In this document: positions 56,614 through 64,000 of the stretch, in pieces | Numbering within the stretch: the stretch's first letter is position 1 | Layout of the letters: the number at the start of each line of letters is the position of its first letter | Assembly: GCF_019320115.1 (NCBI RefSeq) | Contig: NC_089595.1 | Span: 114,349,162-114,413,161 of the forward strand | Source: Miscanthus floridulus | Lineage: Eukaryota > Streptophyta > Magnoliopsida > Poales > Poaceae | Length of the DNA stretch: 64,000 nt | Direction: 5' to 3' | Made by a program: the position numbers and the translations under genes | The notes under the pieces: model-generated | The model's database searches: none | Seen by the model: only the letters and a program-made list of their open reading frames with translations | What the model was told of the DNA's origin: nothing

Positions 56614-57402
56614 AAATGTTGGTAACTGTAGTAATGTACTGTCTCTCCGGCTCTCCAGGAAGCCTGGTGAATTTGCATACTCCTCGTTGCTCGTTCAACC
56701 TTCAGTTACTCATATATTTATTTTTATTTAAAAGCTCAACGGTCGAATTTCCCCCGCCGTACGTTTGGTCCAACGTTGTTCTTTTTTGAACAGACTAACT
56801 TTCAATGTTATTCTTTATCTAAAATGAAAAAAAAAATCCAATGTTATTCTCCAAACTCCAGTTATGTCAAACTGGAGGAAGACCAACCACTTTCCTGACT
56901 GAATCTTACAGCTTTAACCGTTTCGTTTTACCCACGGGGATAAGAAAAGGAGGCTATATAGTTTCATCAACATTCTGCTGAACTGAGAGCTGATAGCAAA
57001 GCCTGCATATATACACAGAAACAAGTCGCGACATCAATGTTCGAGAAAAAAAGGGGCTGCATCATCCAGCCATTTTGAGCTTGGCCAGGCAAATCATTTG
57101 AAGCCACCCAGCATTGCAGTATGAACCTGCAAGGAGATGGGGCTCCTGCACAAAGATTCCCTGCAAAACCCTAGCTGCAGCTAGCCCCAGAAAAAGAGGC
57201 AGACAAATGACAAAAGAAACATAATGATATGACAAGAACCGAGTCAAAAGGGCCAAGCATAAAACACAATTATTTGGGAATAAAACCATTCACCTGCCAC
57301 ATAAACAAGAACTCAGCCCTGCCTGCAGGTTCCTGGTCTGCCCTTCAGCAATACTGCCTTCACGAGTGGATCACATGACAGCATGACGCAAATCCTGCCG
57401 GC
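56614..57402. other. intergenic, no gene supported
   Basis: A short minus-strand frame at 57062-57289 contains a possible acceptor (TTTTGCAG) and ends LAKLKMAG, but nothing supports it as an exon. Confidence 0.35.
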
Positions 57403-57643
57403 TGTGTTTAGTTCCGGAAAGTTGGGACGTGGGGTTACTGTAGCACGTTCATTTTTATTTGTTAAATAGTATTCAAACATGGATTAATTAGGCTCAAAAC
57501 GTTCGTCTCGTAATTTCTCACCAAACTGTACAATTAGTTTTTTTTTCGTCTACATTTAATGCTCCATGCACGGACCGCAAACATTCGATGTGATAGGTAC
57601 TGTAGCACTTTTTGGGATATTGGGGTGGAACTAAACAAGGGCC
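57403..57643. mobile_element. GTTTAG-family MITE
   Basis: CTGTGTTTAGTTCCGG at the left and GGAACTAAACAAGGGCC at the right, with GATTAATTAGGCTCAAAACG, CAATTAG and AATGCTCCATGCACGG inside. Confidence 0.8.
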
Positions 57644-60600
57644 GAGAAAGTTTCCAATGTTTATTGGCTGGTCTCAGGGGAATGGTCCAAAAGAGTATAA
57701 GAACAATAAACTACAGTACTATGGTCTTTGGGGAAGTGGATCTCCACAGAAATGCCCTTTGGAACAGCAGGGGTCATCTCCTCAGTTGACTTTGCCACCA
57801 AAGTTCAGCATGCATATCTGCAAGATGTAATAATATACGTATGTATATCTGCCTCTGATGACCAATCGCATCACCATTCACCAGGAAGTATTTCCTCAGT
57901 AAGAACTTGGTTTTACCAAATGTTCAGAGAACTGAAAGTTTGAACGTCACAGTTAATCAAAGGACACAGCGACACAGGTCAAACGAAACATGCAGATGCT
58001 TGGACGACTCTGTGACTAATTTTATTTACCCGGTCAGTACTTGTTACTTATTTTCCCGTTATTAAAAAGGTAATGCCAGATAGCTGCCTCAGCCACAGAA
58101 GAATCATTGAAGTTTTTTTTCTCGACAATAGAGCCACTGTAGTTTTCCTGGTCCAAGGTCGTCGAGAATAGGCCAACCAGATGGCTAATTCTTCATCCAA
58201 AAGCCAGGCTTTTTTGTGTCCTTTAATCCTTATTATGGCCCTGGCATCAGATCCAACTCCCAGCTCAAATCACTTTCAGCGTATACAGGGCATGAGTTTT
58301 CAGATTACAAAAAGCAGGATCAAAAGCCGTGAGATTTTCAGATTGGAAAAGTTTAGCCTTTCTACCCCGTGTCCCTCAGTGGGGTGAGAAAGATACAGAA
58401 TTGCGAGATCTTCCTACCCATTATCCATCAACTAGCCCTAGAAAGCTGCAGACTTTTCTCGTCCCTGTCTCGCCTATGGCCATCAGTAAACCTGCCGGGC
58501 TTTGCGACTCAGTCAAGTTGATGCCTTCCCTAGAGGCGATCTGACTGACTGAATGAGCATGTGTCAATAGTTGAAATCTTTGGCATTTCTCGCTTTTGAC
58601 AAGATCAGGGTTCAAGAACGTGCTACACTGTTGTGACAGTGGAATTATACAGTAACTGTGCTAGGCACTAGCTTCTAGTAGTTGTGCCCGTTTGAACATG
58701 GAAAAGATTCCAGCTGTTTTCTTTTTCCACGAGGAACTGTGTGCTTGATTGAGAATCTGATGTGTTTGGCAGGAGGGGCTAATGGGATGTTGTTTTCATC
58801 ACAGGAACTTTACAAATATGCTTAAGGTGCGTTTGGTTTGGTTAGTGCGCAAAGTTTGATGGAATATGGCTATCCATAGATTTTGAGATAAAGTTATATA
58901 TATATGCTGCCTATTTGGTTGGATGGATGAAATAAACTATTTTTATGTTTGCTTGTTGGATGGATTAGAGTGAATAAGATAAGAATAATTGACTAATTAT
59001 ATCTATTATTTAAAAATAATAACCACTAATTAGACACTAATAAATATGCATTAACTCTAATTTTAACATAATAATCACTAATTAAAATTAAAAAAAGTTA
59101 ATTAGCACCAATGCTACCCTAATTGGCACACCCAACGTGCACTAATCAACACATTAGCATTTATCAAAATTATTCTTGCCATCATAATTACTAAATAATA
59201 ATAATATAACATACTAATAATCCTTATTATTTACTAATGACAAAGATTAGAAAACATAGACAAACTTGTACAACAGACTTTTAGGGGTGAGCTTATTCAG
59301 CTTCTGTAGAGAATATTCTCCTGCAGTAGTGAATATCCTTGTCTAAGTCACCCGCGAACCTTCTAGTCCATGGACCGCCGTCTCCCAAAATTCAAGGATC
59401 AAACCAAGCACACTCTTATTGTGGCGACTGGTTGCCTGGCTAATTTCTAGCCCAACTAGGAGTTGGCAATGGCTCAAGTTGGACTGCACCAGGCTCATCT
59501 TCATGGGGTTGTTTCGTTGCTCAGCTTAGGCCGACAAAGACGTGTTGGACAGTTTCCATGGCCCCCTTGGTAGCTATGCTAGCTAGTAGGAGCCTAGATA
59601 GCATGTTTGATTGCCACAAGGTCCCTCATCCTAACCCAAGTGGCATTGTCAATGTTAACACCAGCGTCAACAACATGTCTATTCCACATAGCCTCATTGG
59701 GGGCATGCTCATTAAACCCAAACCTAAGAATGAAGTAGGCAAGGATTAGTTTCACTTGGGTCTTGTAGGGATAGAAGGGCTTTTGTTGTATTTTTTTAAT
59801 AAGGGAACAAAGTTCTACCCTCTACCATAGAAGGGCTTGTTGTATAGAATCCTGAATCTATTCTCCAGTCCCCAAAATATCCTCTGAACTGTGGCTAGTT
59901 TGTTGCTGGCTTCGTGGGGATGACAAGTTTGAGCGCCCATGTGGAGCTAGGTTTTGGGTGCACGACGACCTTTGTTGGGACCAACTAACATGGCCGAACA
60001 CCCAAACACCACAAGTGTGGCTCTAGAGAAACCGACTAGAGGAATAGTGAGGCGTCTGATCACTACCATTTACTTTCCTGAAGCAAGGACACTAAATGAA
60101 CCATATGGTCTAGAAGAGTTGAAACAAATATTATTCCAAGATGCCTGAACATAAATATATTATCTACAGTTCTTTTTGACAAGCATGAAGGATTTTAAAG
60201 TTTAGAGCTGAGAACACAATTAGCGACTACTTAGGTAAAAGTTTTGGTGAAACGGATGACTGAAATATGAATGCTTAGCGTTCCTTGGATATATTAATCA
60301 ACGTTTAAAACTAGCACCAGTGAAGACAATGACACGATGGTCAGTTGGTCACTTGTCCAACATGTTGCCAGTCCAAGAGCTGAACTTGACTTGGTGAGGT
60401 TAATCCAAACTTTAATCGGATCAAGTCAAGCCTGTCATATATATACTATTTTCATGATTTACTCCTCCGACTGCAGGATCTTTATTTTCTTATTAAACTG
60501 TTGATACCATACAGAGAGATTAGGAAATCTGTTTACAACTTTTTTTTCGGATGTTGCAGCTAGTGGTGTGTTTGGCAGCCTTGTGATCCATGTGATGCAC

Positions 60601-62097
60601 TAGGCAGCTAGCTATGCAAGTACATGTTGATCCATCTTTCTGCAGGTGAGAAACCTATCAAGCAGAAAGGTTTCTAAAAAGAATCAAGCAAAAAGACATG
60701 CTTTTCAGGGGCAAAGAGCGGGCAGAGAAGTTAAGCAAGCTAGTAGTACTTTGCTGTCCTTTTTGGCCTTGGGCTTTGGCAGGCTACTCATTCCGATGGA
60801 GCCTAACCTCCTCGTGCATAGAGCTGCAAATTGCATTAGCATAGCAGCTAGCATAATGATGCCAGTATATTATTAGTATACGAATATAAATGCAACTCGG
60901 AGATCCGATGGTGGCAGTTCCGGTTTGCCAGTTTGATGTGTACCACCACCACACATTGGTCGCCGGAACGGCGGCGGCGGCACGTCGGCCGGCGTAGATC
61001 GATGTGAGCGGCCGGCGAGAGGGACGGCGGTGGACTGGAGTACGTCCAAAAACACGAGTTGCCTCGCCGTTCAAACTTCAAAGGCGAGAGCTCCACTAGC
61101 CACTCTCTCTTTCGAACCTTTCCATGACGGAACTAGCGGCCAAAGCATGTACGATTCTTATGTACATGTACCGGCAGCGAGTGATACTTGATCCGGTCAA
61201 CATTCTCATGCTCCAACAGTCTCCATGCGTCTTTTCCATCTTTCACTCAAAATTGAAAACTCAGTTACTCACTATAATTACGTACTACCCAAGGTTAATA
61301 TATAAAAAAGATTCAGTTATTTTTTTTTGTTTATTAATCTCATGTTACAAGTACATATATCCTGTGAAGTCAAAGCATACGGAGTATGTTTGAGAGGCAG
61401 AGGGGCATCTTTGTGAGTTCGAGTACAAACACAGATGCATGCATGGGAATTCACGCTAGTGCTAGTAGAGTAGGATGCAACGACAAGTAATGGGATGAAA
61501 TAGTTTTCTTCTCATCATACAGGACGATGATGCTTGTTGTCGTAATGATGCGGGTTAGGTGAGGACAAGGTCTTTGCTTGGATTAAGCAAAGAGATGGAC
61601 CAGGGTTATTTTACCCCGGAATCGCGTAGTACGACGAGCCCACAGGACTTTGGCGCAAGTCAAAGCTCCGGCGGATACACAGATGATCGCAAAGTCACCG
61701 TGTCTCGCAGGGTATTAACAATGGGTAGCGATGTTTGGGTATGTAGGTTAGCAGTTGGCCGCGACGCATTTGACGTGCCTGGTTGCTGTGTATGTACTCT
61801 CTCTCTCCTACTACTGGTTGCTGTCAGCTTGTAAATAAATAAAAACTTATTGGGCCCAAAAGCGTCTTGTTTGTGGATAGCAGTTGTCCTTTTCCATACA
61901 TCTGCAGATTTGCAATTGACTTTGGTTCGGCCGCTTCCTACTGATCGATGATGACATAAATATATGCCAAAGACTCTCAGAAAGCGTCGAACGTGGCCCA
62001 AAAACTTTGTGATTAAGAAAACAAACAGTGCCAAAGATTCCTACTCCACTGTGTTCTTATATATATACTGGTGTAGTAATATATACTACAATCTTTC
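57644..62097. other. intergenic, no gene supported
   Basis: Mostly AT-rich. At about 58827-59270 there is an AT-rich block that starts GGTGCGTTTGGTTTGG, a common MITE beginning, but its right end was not found. At 59460-60150 both strands read as short coding-like stretches (for example NEAMWNRHVVDAGVNIDNATW on the minus strand near 59600-59700) that could be a decayed transposon or gene. I cannot name it. Confidence 0.35.
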
Positions 62098-62221
62098 GCC
62101 CTGTTCGTTTGAACTTATTTCGCTTATAAGCTATACTTTTTTAGCTTTCTCTCGCACCAAATCGGCCAACAATACTTTCGGCCATGGCTTATTAGCCAAA
62201 CAAGGCCAAACGAACATGACG
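62098..62221. mobile_element. CCCTGTTCGTTTG-family MITE
   Basis: GCCCTGTTCGTTTGAACTTA at the left, CCAAACGAACATGACG at the right, and TACTTTCGGCCATGGCTTAT inside. Confidence 0.8.
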
Positions 62222-63811
62222 TTTGTCCCTCCGTCTGAAAGTCTGAACTAAGGAGGGCTAGCTTGTGTGCGCCTGATCTGAACTACTCTGAATCTCGCTG
62301 GATCCTGGCGAGACAAAAAGAATGCAAGCTCTCGCTTTGTTCTGGCGTACCAACTCTGTCTGTCTTGACTGGTTAAGCTAAGCACCAGCATTAGATTAGA
62401 CCAACCGTTGATGGGATTCAGCACCCAAGTGTCAAACCTCATAAAGAAAAACGACGCTGATAATCCAGCTGGCTATTCGAGTTTGTTAGTTAGTATATAT
62501 AACAAGTGCCTGCGATCTTCAAAGTTCAAACGCCTATTATTGCTGGTTGGTGAGTGATGAATGATATATATGATATTCCAAGCATGAAGCAACGACCTAG
62601 TTAATTAGCTAGATCGCTGCATCACGCGAGAGCACGGGAAACTAGATTAGTCCACGCGATTACAGTAAACAAACGAACGTTCGATATTTAATTTAAACGG
62701 CGCCAGTCCTCCTGTTGCTTGAACTCGAGGCGTCATTTGGTCAAACTCGCGTCAAAATCATAATGTGAACTCAAATCCGAAGATAAACCGTGGGTGCGAC
62801 GCATCGAATGGAAAACTCTGCAAGCAGCAGCATGAAGAAACCTGCGCAGACCCTCAACAAATGCTGCGGTGCGGGCGGCGGCCGGAGAGATCCAGCACCA
62901 CACACTCACGCACCGAGAGTTTCACTATCCATCTCGCCGCCGCCACAGCCATCGCCGTCGGCCCGTCGCGGCGGCCGCGCGCGCGATCGCGCCAAACCGA
63001 ACCTTTTCTGCCGCGGCACAAAAGTCGCGCGAGAAACAGCCAGCCAGGCCAGGCCTCGCGTCAAATCAGGCGAAACGCGCACGAAACCGGAGGCCGCGGC
63101 CGGTGGTACACGTACGCCGTCGCAGGCCCGGCGCGGTCCGCGGTCGGCCCGCCCGCGACCAACCTCGTGACCTGTCCCGCTGTCCCGGTCTCTGCCGGAC
63201 AGCGGGACAGTGGCCTCGCTCGCTCCATCGCCGCCCGAGGCCCGCGGACACCGACCGCGGGCGCGCGGCATGGCTGATGGCTCCGGCTCCGGCTCCGGCC
63301 GCTCGCTTTCGTTCAGACTAGTGAACGGCCTAGGCATCTCTAGCCGCCGGCGGCGTGGTCGCCTCGCACCGTGGCCCGCGGTGTCTGCGTCTGCGTCTCC
63401 AATGCCGTTGGATCGAAATCGGGCGGGCGAAGGCTTCGGTTAGGCACCGGCGGGGTCAGGCTGGCGTCAGCCGGTGCGCACACCTGGGTCAGAGGCGTGG
63501 GGCCGGTCAAAGCTGAACGGACACGTGGCGGTGAGGATGCGTTTGAACGGTTTCACGCAGCGCGGTGGTTTGACCTACGTGACCGGGTGCACCCGGTAGC
63601 CGTCGCTGACTCTATGCGTTCGTATGCGACCTTGGACCCAGTTGCAATCCCCACTGCTGTGGTGTTGCTTGCTTCACTGTTGATAAATGACTTTTTAGAA
63701 ACAAGACAAACCTTTGTCTGAAACAAACAGCTCCGCAATTGGTAACCGGTGCAGTGAACACCACGTGACAAGATTAATACTAGAACGGATTTGCTGAAAC
63801 ACACGTACTAA
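62222..63811. other. intergenic, GC-rich from 62765, no gene supported
   Basis: Overlapping frames of up to 170 codons on both strands at 62765-63720 lack motifs. The GC-rich block could be the upstream region of a gene outside the window. Confidence 0.35.
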
Positions 63812-64000
63812 GGGCCCGTTTAGATGCGAAATTTTTTTGGCTTTTGGCTACTGTAGCACTTTTCGTTTGTATTTGACAAAAATTGTCTAATTATGGACTA
63901 TTTAGGCTTAAAAGATTTGTCTCGCTAATTACGGGCAAACTGTGCAATTAGTTATTCTTTTGACCTACATTTAATACTCCATGCACGTGCCGCAAAATTT
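63812..64000. mobile_element. GTTTAG-family MITE, cut by window edge
   Basis: Preceded by TAA, it starts GGGCCCGTTTAGATGCG and shows CTACTGTAGCAC, GTCTAATTATGGACTATTTAG and AATACTCCATGCACGTGCCG. The right end lies outside the window. Confidence 0.8.

Noticed and set aside
59550..60150. Possible Copia integrase fragment
   Set aside because: Short coding-like phrases are seen but no D-D-E or zinc motif; I could not support the call.
62765..63443. Plus-strand frames of 126-170 codons
   Set aside because: Three overlapping frames are equally long, as expected in GC-rich DNA; no start context or domain favours one.

Overview
The window looks like nuclear DNA of a panicoid grass (Sorghum/Saccharum/Miscanthus-like). 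The evidence is intron-containing plant genes with GT-AG splice sites, a nuclear tRNA gene, grass-type Copia and Ty3/gypsy LTR retrotransposons with initiator-tRNA-Met primer sites, and many copies of short MITE families typical of this group. I could run no searches, so species and family names rest on recognition by eye.

Layout. 1-7634: part of a plus-strand SIRE/Maximus-like Copia element with a decayed accessory ORF and a 2.4-kb 3' LTR rich in short palindromes. 7635-15265: a minus-strand Ty3/gypsy element truncated inside pol by the first element, with gag, an extra ORF and a 2.9-kb 5' LTR. 15266-19955: a broken zinc-ribbon gene fragment, a truncated F-box/LRR pseudogene and three kinds of MITE. 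22107-31025: a second F-box/FBD gene on the minus strand. Its first exon is split by a solo LTR that is itself split by a full-length 6.9-kb Copia element; both insertions have perfect 5-bp target-site duplications.

31381-42459 is the gene island. It holds an intact seven-exon ureG (plus), a tRNA-Arg(ACG) gene (minus), a nine-exon nuclear homologue of ycf23 (minus, with apparent lesions), a 3-hydroxyisobutyrate dehydrogenase-like gene (minus, frameshifted) and an intronless gene for a small protein with a C-terminal membrane segment (minus).

42460-64000 is gene-poor: MITEs of several families, LINE remnants, a 4-kb LTR element lacking pol that is inserted in a MITE, and a 1.06-kb hAT-like element carrying a 30-bp coding minisatellite.

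The genes form no single pathway. UreG is a GTPase for urease activation, the Ycf23 homologue is a predicted plastid protein of unknown function, and the dehydrogenase-like protein belongs to the beta-hydroxyacid dehydrogenase family. The most informative content is the layered insertion history, nonsense codons consistent with C-to-T decay in retroelement ORFs, and a run of small indels in otherwise recognisable genes.
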